From: Amaranthus tricolor | Taxonomy: Eukaryota > Streptophyta > Magnoliopsida > Caryophyllales > Amaranthaceae | Assembly (NCBI RefSeq): GCF_026212465.1 | Contig: NC_080062.1 | Location: 10,792,217 to 10,856,216 of the forward strand | Reading direction: 5' to 3' | Length of the DNA: 64,000 nt | In this document: positions 22,754 to 32,624 of the stretch, one piece after another | Layout of the letters: the number at the start of each line of letters is the position of its first letter | Numbering within the stretch: the stretch's first letter is position 1 | Position numbers and translations under genes: made by a program | The notes under the pieces: model-generated | Database searches by the model: none | What the model was told of the DNA's origin: nothing | What the model saw: the letters and a program-made list of their open reading frames with translations, nothing else

Positions 22754-23070
22754 CTAAGAAGGCTTCTTAAACTTTCTCATAATCCTTTCAGTCTCTTCTT
22801 TCCTATGCGCCATATCATCCATTTGTCTCTTTAGATTAAATACCTCATCTTTGAGCTCTTTTTTTCCTTTTCAAGCCGTATTATTAACTCTCTCTGCCAT
22901 TTCGTACCCTCCGGAGCAATCCATCTAAAGTATGTGCATCATAATCCGTCAACCAAGTAGAAAGGGCAAGCAACAAATTCACGCCCTGGATCAAAGTCGC
23001 TCCAATCTGTATTAATCTCAACTTCATAACCACAATCACAAAGCTCTTCAATACAATGCTCCTTTGACAT
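22754..23070 (-). pseudogene. GRF-type zinc-finger plus coiled-coil ORF (broken)
   Basis: The minus strand from the ATG at 23,070 reads MSKEHCIEELCDCGYEVEI, then DPGREFVACPFY, and after an in-frame TGA (codon 44) CTYFRWIAPEG. The CxCG...PGRxFxxCP...CxxFxW pattern is the GRF zinc-finger signature, a nucleic-acid-binding module. After a one-base slip in an A-run near 22,860 it continues as a charged coiled coil (LKDEVFNLKRQMDDMAHRKE) ending KKPS*. It lies inside the MULE and converges on the transposase. It may be a captured or accessory MULE gene. The two lesions make it a pseudogene in this copy. Confidence 0.7.
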
Positions 23071-23346
23071 CTACATAATACATATAATATAGTAACGTAA
23101 ATGAACTTTCAAAAATTATATTAACATTTAAAAATCAAAAGTAAAACTAACATAATACATAATGTTACCTTTAGAAATTAAGAGAAGAAGAATGATGTAG
23201 AATTGATATAATGAAGTATGGGAAATGAAAGAGCTATTTATAGAACATCATTACAACGGCTATTTTTAAGTTCCTAACGGCTATTTTTCTAATTAACAAC
23301 GGCTACTTTACTTCGTAAAAAAAAAAAAAAAAATTAAAGGACCTAA

Positions 23347-23469
23347 GTCGCTGTTAGTAACAGCGACTGAAGGAGTTGACTGGTCAACTTCTTAAGTCGC
23401 TGTTACTAACAGCGACTAAGGCAATTAAAATTTTTTTTTTCCTTCTTTCGCTGTTACTAACAGCGACTT
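23347..23469. repeat. Right subterminal palindromes of the MULE
   Basis: Three units built of GTCGCTGTTA and TAACAGCGAC half-sites start at about 23,347, 23,396 and 23,448. The centre base is G in one and C in the others. Spacing is about 50 bp. They could bind element-encoded protein or form hairpins. Confidence 0.85.
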
Positions 23470-23570
23470 ATCCAAAGCTCTGGTCTGGATGTACGAACAC
23501 TTATTTTGGGAAATAAGTTTTCACGAAGCTTATTTTGGGAATTAATTTGTTCAAATGTCTTATTTTTTTC

Positions 23571-24507
23571 ACTTTAAAATTTTAAATTAGAAAGGCTAAC
23601 CAAAGTCTACCTTGGTTAATAACAATTACAATAGATGTGAAATATTAAATTATTATTATTATAAAATAAAATAAAAGATAAATATAATATAATCAGTCGG
23701 TCTCCTAAGAGACGATATCTCTGTCTCTGAGGCAAAGTTCATTAAAGTTTAACTAAGCAAAAAATGATAATTGGCTAACCCAATTAGGGACGATCTCTCA
23801 AAGAGACCGTCTCTCACAAAAATTTGTGTGATACAATGTAGTAATATATTTTGATGTGTGATTTAGTGATAAATTCCAAATTTTACATAGATAATATACT
23901 TGATGTTTATATAATTAAAAGTTTAAAATATATTTAGTTTAATGTGTGGAACTAATTTTATCCTTACTAAAAATTGTTTGAGGGCATTCGTTAGCTAAAT
24001 CTTTTTAAATGAAAAAAAAATTCAAATAATTATCAATTTTTTTTGAAACGAAAAAAATGATCAATAATAATTAAAGTTCGTCTTGTATAAAACGGTTTTA
24101 CCATGAGACAAACTCACAACCCAAATGGGCATTAACCCTTACTCATCAAGTAATATAAAAAGAGGATAAAAAAAAAAGGAAAGACGCACTCAATAATTAT
24201 TGCCTACGCAAAAAAAATAAATGAATCAATTGCACGTAAAACAGGTAAATGTTTGCAAATTCAAATATATTGTCCCACTTTTAAATCAAATCATGTTTGT
24301 ATAATTAGGAACAAAAACAAGTTAACAACGCATATATTCTTCATCGTAATCTTGATAATTTCCAATCAACTAGAAAAAATGAATTGGAGGAATAGATCAT
24401 GGAATTTGATTTGTTTACAAATTACACAACAATCAACCAACACATCATACTCAAGAACAGTTTTGCTTTCCAATCTTTATAATGAAGAATAAGAAGATCA
24501 CTTAGAA
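23571..24507. other. AT-rich spacer with GAGACGGTCTC-type repeat end
   Basis: No gene is seen. At 23,787-23,832, read on the minus strand, is a sequence close to one at 51,725-51,775 (TTTTGTGAGAGACGGTCTCT and GAGAGATCGTCCCTAATTGG), a dispersed repeat. A related palindromic stretch (TCTCCTAAGAGACGATATCT) lies at about 23,700-23,745. Confidence 0.5.
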
Positions 24508-24536
24508 GGTAGTGAATAGGGATGGCCACGGGGCGG

Positions 24537-24825
24537 GTTACCCGGAACCGAACCGGTGCCGAACCGCTTGGAACCGGATTCGGAACCGGAACCGTTCGCG
24601 ACAGGTTCCGAACCGGCCCGAACCGCGGAACCGTGAAACCGCCGGAAAAAAACTGCATGAAGCGGACCTAAGAACCGCGGGTTGGAACCGGAACCGGAAC
24701 CGAAACCGAAACCGGAACCGGGACCGGTCCGGGTGAACCGGTCCAACGGTTCCATAGAACCGGAACCGGAACCGGTCCGGGTGAACCGGCCCAGTGGTTC
24801 CATGGAACCGGAACCGTGAAAACTA
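24537..24825. repeat. GGAACC-rich subterminal repeat of the hAT element
   Basis: Dozens of degenerate (AC)CGGAACC units lie here, locally GC-rich in an AT-rich window. Open frames on both strands here only translate the repeat. Confidence 0.85.
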
Positions 24826-25069
24826 GCCGTTAACTAGCCGTTGCCATTTTCTCTATAAATACCCATCACTTTCAATCATTTTCATTCACAACTCATCTCT
24901 TCTCCTACTCTCTCTACTTACTCTCTCTACTTAATTACTTAATTACGCAATTATTCTCTTAATTACATAATTAGTTTTTTAATTATTTCTTAATTTAGTT
25001 AATTACATAATTAGTCTATTAATTATTTATTTATTTATTTTTTAATTCTATTATTATTTCAATATTATC

Positions 25070-26630
25070 ATGTCTTCTTTTTTGAAAAAAGTCTCTAAAA
25101 AGTTACTAAAGTGGCAAAATCATTGGAGGGTTTTAGCTCCAAAAGAAAGGCCACTTCAACTCCGTCGGTATCAACAACACCTTCGATTAGTAATTATAAT
25201 TATGAACCAAATTATCCAGAAGGGTACGACCAAGAATTACACAATTATGCAGAAAAAGTGTAAAGAGAAATACAAATTGAACAAGAAGAGGAACCAACGA
25301 CCCCTATTGGGATACACAATAATGCAACCGCTAACATTAAATGTATGGAACTTTTGTATAACGAGCCTGCTTTTAGTTTTATCCTTGGGGGTAACTTATT
25401 ACACATACGTTGTTGTGCTCATATAGTTAACTTATCTTGCCAAGTAGGTATAAAACAATTAAGCGATTATTAGATCCAATTAGAGACATAGTGAAGTGGC
25501 TTAGAATTGGAAAGATAAAGAAACGATATAAGCAATTATGTGACCAATATCAACTAAAAAAAGTGTATTGGTCATTAGATACTCCTACACGTTGGGGCTC
25601 AACCAACGATTTATTAAGAAAAGCGATTGCTTATTGTCCAGTTATAACACAACTGTATAGTGAGTGTACAGATAGCTATATAACTGATGACACATGGGAA
25701 CTAGCTATAGGTGTACATAAAATATTAGAAGCGTATGACCACGCAACTAAGATTTTTTCATATGTTTATGAACCGAACGTCCACTTAGTAATAAGTGAGT
25801 GTATTACTATTTTTTATCATCTTCTTAAACATACGCATGATGATACTAACCCATATTTAAAGCCGATTCTTGCAGATATGATGGATAAATGGAAGGCATA
25901 TTTTACCGATTTTCCTTATATTTATGGAATTGCAACCATTTTAGACCCATGTTTTAAAACATAAGTCCTTACTAAAGTAATTGGATTTTACTTCCAATCA
26001 TTAGATCGTCCGCCTAGTGATGTACATAATTATGTTGGAAGTTGTAAAAAACTTTTAGCAGAACTTTATGATTATTATGCTAGTGTATATAACCTAAAAC
26101 GCGATACGTCTAGGCGTGCAAGCGTTTCGGCACGTCCCTCTTATTATAATTCCGTAATAGCTAATATAATGAGCCAAGATGATAGTTTTGTAGGATCATC
26201 TTCTTCTTCATCCTCCACTTCCTATTTAGAATTAGATAGTTATCTTAAACACCACTTTGAAATTGACCAAGGTAGCTATGATATTTTAGAGTGGTGGAAA
26301 GAAAAATCTGTAAAATTTCCCATATTATCGAGAATTGCAAAGGATATCCTTGTAATTCCTGCTTCTACAATTGCGTCGGAGTCTGCTTTTAGTGCAGGTA
26401 GAAGAGTTTTAGACGAAAAGAGATCTCGTCTTGCTCCACATAGTATTCAAATATGTGTTTGCAAGAAAGATTGGGATCAAGCGGAGATTCGAACACAAGA
26501 ACTAAGGAATGATGATGATCAAGATGATGATGATGATCCATGGATGATGATGGATACATCTGCATCATCGTCAGGAGGAGAGTCAGCGGAAGCATCTAAC
26601 CAACCAGATGTTGATGACGAAGACGAATAG
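25070..26630 (+). pseudogene. hAT transposase (RICESLEEPER-like), broken
   Basis: The expected hAT C-terminal order is present: a CAHIVNLSCQ motif near 25,410; RLLDPIRDIVKWLRIGKI and SLDTPTRWGSTNDLLRKAI (the WxSTxxML-type region); ATILDPCFKT near 25,950; and the dimerisation domain (SYDILEWWKEKSVKFPILSR, VIPASTIASESAFSAGRRVL) at about 26,230-26,450, ending in an Asp-rich tail. Frameshifts near 25,430 and a stop near 25,964 break it, and no BED zinc finger is seen at the N-terminus. It is not expected to be functional. Confidence 0.85.
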
Positions 26631-26975
26631 GATCAATCGGACAACGATAAATTAACATTCAACAACTAAAAATAAAAGGTATGACAAAGAACTATGTGGG
26701 CTTTGATTCCTTCGGGATACGTAGGCAGCTTAGTATTCCTTTAGGTACTAGGTTCAAGTCCATTTTCTCCCTCTTTTTTTATTAATCATCTTTATCGATA
26801 TTATCATTGATTCGTTTCTTATTAATTTATTTTTTTCATTCTTTTTAGTAAATATTTTGATAACGATGACAACTTGACAAGCAATGAATTTGGCTAATAA
26901 TCAAGTAATCATCAAAGGTACGTCCGCAATATTATAGTATTTTTATATTATATAAATATTTAAAGAAAAAATAAA

Positions 26976-27150
26976 AATGGAACCGATGGTCCGACCCACC
27001 CGTCCCGTGAATTGGAACCGCTGGAACCGCCTCATGAACCGCCAAGGAACCGTTTGGAACCGCCCAGAACCAGAACTGGTCGCGACAGGTTCCAAATGGA
27101 ACAGAAACCGGGTGGAACCGGAATTGAAACGGAACCGGCCCAACCTGGAC
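26976..27150. repeat. GGAACC-rich subterminal repeat (right end of hAT)
   Basis: It has the same repeat character as the left end, here written mainly as GGAACCGCC or GGAACCGG units in the same orientation. Confidence 0.8.
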
Positions 27151-27166
27151 CGTGGCCATGCCTAGG

Positions 27167-27660
27167 ACTAGTGATTATGAATATGGTATAATGTTAGTAT
27201 TTTTAGTATACAAAAACGTGGCCGAGACGGTCTCATCATGAGACTATCAACTTGGACTGGCCTAATTTGAACGTGTAACTGCCTCACATGCTTTTCCTCG
27301 TTTTTTTCCATTTTTCTTTTTATTTAATCAAATTTAAACTTGAATTGATATGACTGATCAGTGATCAATTAATCCTATAACGTCCCTCATTTTTCCGCCT
27401 TCTTTCATTATTTTAATTTCCTTTCTTCTTAATTTGTTTCCTTGCTAAAAACTTTTTATTTTCGTTGGTTATTCCATCTTCAATCTTCTTCGTCTTCTCT
27501 CTCCTCTTGTAATTACTGGTATTCTTCATTTTTCATCTTCTTTTTCTCTGTTTTTAGTGTATTTTGTTATAGGTTTTGTTTGTTTTAAGTTTGATTTTGT
27601 TTAGAGCTTATATACTACATAATCTCCTTTTTTTCTAGGTTTTTAATGATATAGACAACA
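27167..27660. other. AT/CT-rich spacer before the Ulp1-type transposon gene
   Basis: It contains a GAGACGGTCTCATCATGAGAC palindrome-like stretch split around 27,227-27,245 and a long pyrimidine-rich tract at 27,400-27,560 that could be the leader of the ORF starting at 27,661. No gene is recognised. Confidence 0.4.
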
Positions 27661-27865
27661 ATGATGAAGTTGTCCCAAAATATTGGTGAAGAGGACTTGC
27701 CTCTGGTTGTCATTCCCAAAAAAAAGTGTGCCGAAAAAATCAATTGCGATGAAGTCGAAGAAGAAGGATGATACAACGAAAAAGATGAAGAAGATGGACG
27801 TAGTCAAAGAGAAACAGGGACGAAATAGGTTGGAATAGCAAGTTGCTGCGATTTCCACTCTTTAA
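27661..27865 (+). pseudogene. Probable N-terminal fragment of a Ulp1-type transposon gene
   Basis: The ATG at 27,661 opens 36 codons (MMKLSQNIGEEDLPLVVIPK, then KKCAEKINCDEVEEEG). An overlapping frame gives a Lys-rich stretch (MKSKKKDDTTKKMKKMDVVK). Lys-rich N-termini of this kind precede the domain found at 35,889 onward in plant Ulp1-bearing transposon genes. The link is by position and character only. Confidence 0.35.
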
Positions 27866-27904
27866 GGATTGTATGCATTTTGTTCTTCATTTTCTTTAGT
27901 TTTT

Positions 27905-28262
27905 AGTTTCATTAATGACGTATATTAGTATAAAATTGACTTATTTTGTTTTAGGTTTATCATGCAATGGATTTGTTTAGTTCTATAATTGATGCTCATA
28001 AGGTTAATATTTACATGAATGATAGATTTGTTTTGTTTTATAATTGTTACATTTAAGTTGATATATAATGCATATATGTATGCTCCTTGTTGTTCATTTT
28101 GTTTATTTTTAGGTTTCATAATTGATGTATATTAGTATAAAATTGAACTATTTTGTTTTAGTTTTTATCATGCATTAGATTTGTTTAGCTTTTTAATTGA
28201 TACTTATAAGGTTAAGATTGACATGCATGACTCCAATATTCATACTAGTAAATATTTTGTTC
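27905..28262. repeat. Imperfect intron repeats next to the CACTA insertion
   Basis: Phrases such as TATTAGTATAAAATTGA and TTATCATGCA followed by GGATTTG or AGATTTG recur at about 27,925 and 28,125, a period near 200 bp. The last part, 28,161-28,262, reappears on the far side of the CACTA element. Confidence 0.6.
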
Positions 28263-28279
28263 GACACTAGTGGAAAAAA

Positions 28280-28402
28280 ACGTATTTGCTGCTTATCATT
28301 TGCTGCGGTTTTTGTTTATACGCGGCAATAAATAGGAAAAAAAATAAGAAAAAAAAATAACCATTAATTGCTGCGGTTTTATGCCATGACCGCAGCAAAT
28401 AA
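28280..28402. repeat. Left subterminal repeats of the CACTA element
   Basis: TTTGCTGCGG-type words and their complement (GACCGCAGCAAATAA) alternate here, as at the right end. In En/Spm these regions bind the TnpA-like protein. Confidence 0.75.
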
Positions 28403-28427
28403 CCATCAATTAATCACACTAATTAAG

Positions 28428-29341
28428 ATGACAAAAGATCATTCTTGGATGTATGGAAGCCTTGATACGTCGGAATTTATTGATGGCGTATTAGAATTTT
28501 GTAGTATTGAGGTTGAACATCAAGTTAGGACGGGGGGAGTTGGATTTTTTTGCCCATGTGTCAGGTTTGGCAATGTATCAAAGGTGGATAGTGTTGATAT
28601 CCTTAGGGAGCACATACTTCGACGTGGGTTTAGACCTCAATATCATGTTTGGGTTTGGCATGGTGAGGAGGGAGTTTACAAAGAGAAAAGTGTTGTTGAG
28701 GACGTCAATAATGTGGCAGATGTCAATGAGGATGTAGTAGATCATGTTGATGGATATGAGACAGATGAATAGAATGTCGATGAGGATGCGAATCGTGTTG
28801 ATGAGATGATGGAAGGAGTCGAGGATGAGTTAGGAAAACGTCATCTTATCTACAGAATAGTGGGGTTTCTATTTTGGCGTCATCTACATTTTACGCGAGT
28901 GCGAAGGATTAAGCGTCGGTTGATGCTAAATTGGTATTCTACGGGCGGGTACATGAAATATGGGAGCTTGAGTACTCTACTTTCAATATTGGTCTTTTCA
29001 AATATAAGTGGGTAGATAATAATCGACGATACATAAAAAATGACGACCCTTGTGGATTCACTCTTGTAGACTTAGCTCGTTTGCGTGATAGTGAGGAGCC
29101 ATTCATACTAGCCACACAAGCCAAGCAAGTATTCTACATTGTAGACCCGTCTGATAAAAAAAGGTCTATTGTTGTACCGGGAAAAAGAAGTATCCTTGGT
29201 ATAGGTGATGTTGAGGATGAGGAAGAATATGAAGCTTTTGAAGACACCCCTCCCTTTATCAATGCAAAATCATTGGATCAAGATGATGTAGATGTTAGTT
29301 ATATGCGTGTAGATCACACGGAAGGAATACATGTGAATTAA
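28428..29341 (+). pseudogene. TnpD-like transposase with its catalytic core deleted
   Basis: The ATG at 28,428 opens a transposase-associated domain (KDHSWMYGSLDTSEFIDGV, FCPCVRFGNVSK, HILRRGFRPQYHVWVWHGE), which is the N-terminus of CACTA transposases. A TAG follows at 28,770, then frameshifted HVDEMMEGVEDEL-like text. By about 28,880 the sequence is already in the C-terminal DUF4216 region (FYGRVHEIWELEYSTFNIGL, KYKWVD, DPCGFTLVDLARL, LATQAKQVFYIVDP), ending at 29,341. The large TNP2 catalytic domain and DUF4218 that belong between are absent. The element cannot make its own active transposase. Confidence 0.85.
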
Positions 29342-29360
29342 GTGATTCACAAGGTATGAA

Positions 29361-29500
29361 TTTAAAGCTTTTTAAAGTTTTTTTGGCACTTGGTTTGTTT
29401 TGCATGAAACTTTGCACAAAACACTATTTGTTATATATATTATTGTGTTGAATGTATTAGAATTGTAAATTATAGTCATATTCTTAATATTACTTAGCTT
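29361..29500 (+). repeat. Solitary copy of the ~170-bp CACTA minisatellite unit
   Basis: It carries the unit's landmarks in order: TTTTTTTGGCACTTGGTTTG, TTTTGCATGAAACTTTGCAC, ACACTATTTGTTATATAT, ATTATTGTGTTGAATG and a TCATATTC-type end. It is diverged from the array at 32,625-34,555 and lies between the TnpD and second-gene ORFs. Confidence 0.8.
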
Positions 29501-29547
29501 ATGTCCTAATATATTTCTATTCATACCCTTTCAGGTACCAATATACA

Positions 29548-31042
29548 ATGCATCTATTCAGAGACAAAATTGTCCGCAAGATTGAGACCTTGGATAATGA
29601 GCATCGTAGTTACGACAGTGAAGAGGACCAACTTGTGAGGTACGAGCGTATGGCTGAAGACGCTCCACCAATTGACAATGATTTTGAGACTGAAGACGCC
29701 CCACCAATGGATGCTCCCACTACCAGTAAGAAAAGAAAAAGGCGAGGTCCTACGAAAAACCTCAAAGTCACAGAACCCATGCATTTGGAATACAATGCAT
29801 TGGGTCAACCCTGCGGAAAATGGCGTAGGCAATATGGAAAACAAGTAGGCCTATATATCCGCAAGATTTCCATATTGCACGCATGGAACGAGGTTCTAGA
29901 GGGTCTGAAGAACTATCTATGGAATGATACTGTGGTAAGAAACTTTACTATTTTTACTCATTTAGTTTCATTTTAAAATTAATTTAATTGACAGTAATAA
30001 ATATAACTTTTTTTGTAGAATCTTTTCCACATCGAGAGCGATGAGGACAAGAAGAATGTGTTTCTTTCAGCTGTTGCTGAAAGATTCAGAGATTTCAAAT
30101 CCAAGCTAGAACTGGCTGGATTACGAAGAGCCGTGCCCGTACGACCAAAAAGGTCAAAACGAGAAACGAAGGTGGAGATCAAGCACCTTCGAAGATGCCC
30201 TACAAAATATGGGGTCACATATCGAAGAAGGATTGGGAGGCCTTTGTTGCCAAAAGAACAACTCCCATAGAAGTTGTAAGTATTTCATATTATATTATAG
30301 TTTTTGATTTGAATTAACTTTTTTTGCTTCAGTCATTAAACTAATACATGACATTCGATTTCTATTGATTAATTAGAAAAGCGTGGTAAAGCTTCGGATT
30401 CTGCAAGCAAAAGGAAGTTTTACCATCGCTTGGGCCATAAAACGTACGATGAGGTCAGAAAAGAGTGGGTGGATGCGGGTTTATACCCCAATCAAAGTTC
30501 ATCCACGCCCTCATCTATGACTACCTCCGCATCCGTGAATACTCCTGCTGGAGATCGGGTGCGTGATTGGTATTGCGGGCTTCATTCCCGAGATGCAAGT
30601 GGTAAATTTACCATTAATGATCCGAGAATGAAGAAGGTTGCTGATGCTGTGGTGAGTTTTGAAATTATTAAGTATATTCTTGATTTGTTTTGTATTCTTT
30701 GGCTTTGATTTACTTATACTAATTGCTATATATGTCACTTTTTATTTGAACAGATGGGCTGGAAGGAAAAAGAAGCTACGGGGGGAGTTCACGCCAAGAG
30801 GCAATGTTGACGCATTGCATATGGTCTTAGGGAAAGACCACAGTGGGCGGGTAGTCGAAAAAGGAGGAGTCCGCGTGGGGTTACAGAAGGCATTCGGCAA
30901 AGAGTATGTTGCTACTCAATCCCGAACGACGCTGTGGGATGAAGTAGCGACCCTTCGAGCAGAGATTACGAAGGACGTTCTCGCCAAACTGGCCGTCGTG
31001 TTGCAGAAGATGGGAGCACCCGTTGTTGACTTGGCAACCTGA
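29548..31042 (+). pseudogene. CACTA second gene, plant transposase (Ptta/En/Spm, PF03004-type)
   Basis: Four apparent exons (29,548-29,934; 30,019-30,275; about 30,377-30,651; 30,755-31,042) join at GTAAG/CAG-type sites. Landmarks are KRKRRGPTKNLKV, GQPCGKWRRQYGKQVGLYIR, VFLSAVAERFRDFKSKLELA, a second-frame KKDWEAFVAKRTTP, FYHRLGHKTYDEVRKEWVDA and a C-terminal RGNVDALHMVLGKDHSGRVV region, in the usual order of this family. In En/Spm the TnpA-like product binds subterminal repeats. Frameshifts within exons 2 and 4 make this copy non-coding. Confidence 0.8.
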
Positions 31043-32624
31043 TTGTCGAGGATCAGGAAAGTCAACATGGGGATCCTAATGCTTTGGTCGAGCCAACACC
31101 CGAGCCCATTACCCCCGTAGCACCCCAGCCCATTACTTTCCCTGAAGGGGAAAACTCCACACCGGAGACCATAAACTCCGTTGCTTAAAATCCGGAGCCA
31201 GTGCTACAGGTACATAGTTTTTAAATATATAAGCACTTATTAATTTAAATTGCAACGCGTTTTAATATTTTATTATGATGCTTATTATACTAAACGACGC
31301 AATTTTTAGGAGGCGACTCCTTGTTCTCTTTTGCTGCCTCAGTTAGGTGTTGCTAGTGATGGCGACTTAACTGAGGTTGCATATGGTGTGGCCCAGCCAA
31401 CCAAAGGGCCAAACAGTGCATTCGATGCCTGTTACAAGTAGCCACATCAGTGTGACCGTGGAAATTATTGTAAAGGGGTTTGAAGATTTCTCACTCTCGG
31501 TTCCAATGCCAGCATGGAGAGCCTTGAGAAACTTTCAGACGCCCTAGGTAGTTTCGTCACATAGCCATATGCTTGGGTCCGATTCACTGACATGGTAATA
31601 ATCATTTGTACCTTATTTTTATTTTTATTTTTTTAATTGCATGCTTACACTAATTTAATTGTATAAATTGAAATATCAAAAGAGTTCAAAGAGATCTTGG
31701 AGAGAGATTGGTTCCTCAGCAAAGGTGTCGACTGGGTCAAAGTCGATGCCAAGCACTCCAATTTTGACTGATGCGGAGCTAAACGATCTCTCTCAAGATT
31801 GCAAATGGCTGCACACTTGTGCATCTCGCCTGCGTGAGGAGGACCCAATCATTCTAAACCTGCAGAAGGACCAATTCTGCTTTTTTAGAAAGCCCATTTG
31901 TAATTATTGGTCCTAGTGACATTGGGCAATTTTTGAGAGGAGAGATGCTGAACGTAGCTCTTATCCATGTCTACATGAGGTGATGCTCATTATCTTACAA
32001 GTTAGGCATTGTTGTTTAATTGTTTTAATAACTGAATTACTAACAAAATTTTCTTATTCGTGAGTTTAGTGCGGCTTACGAGGAGCTAAATTCTTGCGGA
32101 CCTCCAATAAAAATTGGATGGCTTTGTCTTGAGTCGATTTCGGGTACTAAATGTGTAAATGATCCAGATGACGTCAGAGCATACATTGAGACTGCTTTGA
32201 CTAATTTCCTTGCATCTAAACACACGTTCATTCTGGCTCTATATATGGAAGAGTAACTTTTATTTTTGAAATTGAACTTTTGATTTTTAAAGTCACCTAA
32301 TCTCTAATTTTTTGTTGATTTTAAATTTGTGTTTGTAGTTTGTATTGGATACTTTTGGTCATATGTCCTTTAACAAATACTGTGCACATCTTCGACTCAT
32401 TACAAAAACCTCAAAGCCCGCCTCGTAACACAAAATTCAAAGTGTTGTTGAATACGTACGTAATATTAATTATTTTACCAATTTGATTTAATTAAGTGTT
32501 ACACATATATATAAATAGTATTACTTTTCCCATGCATTTCAGCACAATGAAAAAAGTGCGTGGACAAATGGGATCTACATCCAGAGCCACATTTTCAAAA
32601 TGGACAGCAATAAAGGTATACAAA

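Larger units (their letters stand above)
18894..23570 (+). mobile_element. Mutator-like element (MULE) with transposase and GRF-finger ORF
   Basis: Terminal inverted repeats of about 90 bp are shared by both ends: GAAAAAAGTAAGAC, then AATAAGCTTCGTGAAAACTT and AATTCCCAAAATAAGCG, mirrored at 23,485-23,570. Inside are a MuDR/MULE transposase on the plus strand and a GRF zinc-finger ORF on the minus strand, which converge. Palindromic GTCGCTGTTA/TAACAGCGAC units lie near both ends. A clean 9-bp target duplication could not be resolved (flanks CGAAAATTT and ACTTTAAAA). The left end is only about 100 bp upstream of the ALA2 5' exon. Confidence 0.85.
24516..27166 (+). mobile_element. hAT element (degenerate, about 2.65 kb)
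   Basis: Short terminal inverted repeats (TAGGGATGGCCACGG left, CCGTGGCCATGCCTA right) enclose a decayed hAT transposase. Both subterminal regions (24,537-24,825 and 26,976-27,150) consist of GGAACC/GGTTCC-type short repeats. Flanks GGTAGTGA and ACTAGTGA look like a diverged 8-bp target duplication, but assigning it shifts the element ends by a base or two. Confidence 0.8.

Noticed and set aside
18885..23579. A definite 9-bp target duplication for the MULE
   Set aside because: The flanks share only AT-rich words at shifted positions, so no duplication is claimed.
24498..24803. Gly/Ser-rich and Arg/Asn-rich open frames on both strands
   Set aside because: They are translations of the GGAACC repeat array at the hAT end; symmetric frames on both strands argue against coding.
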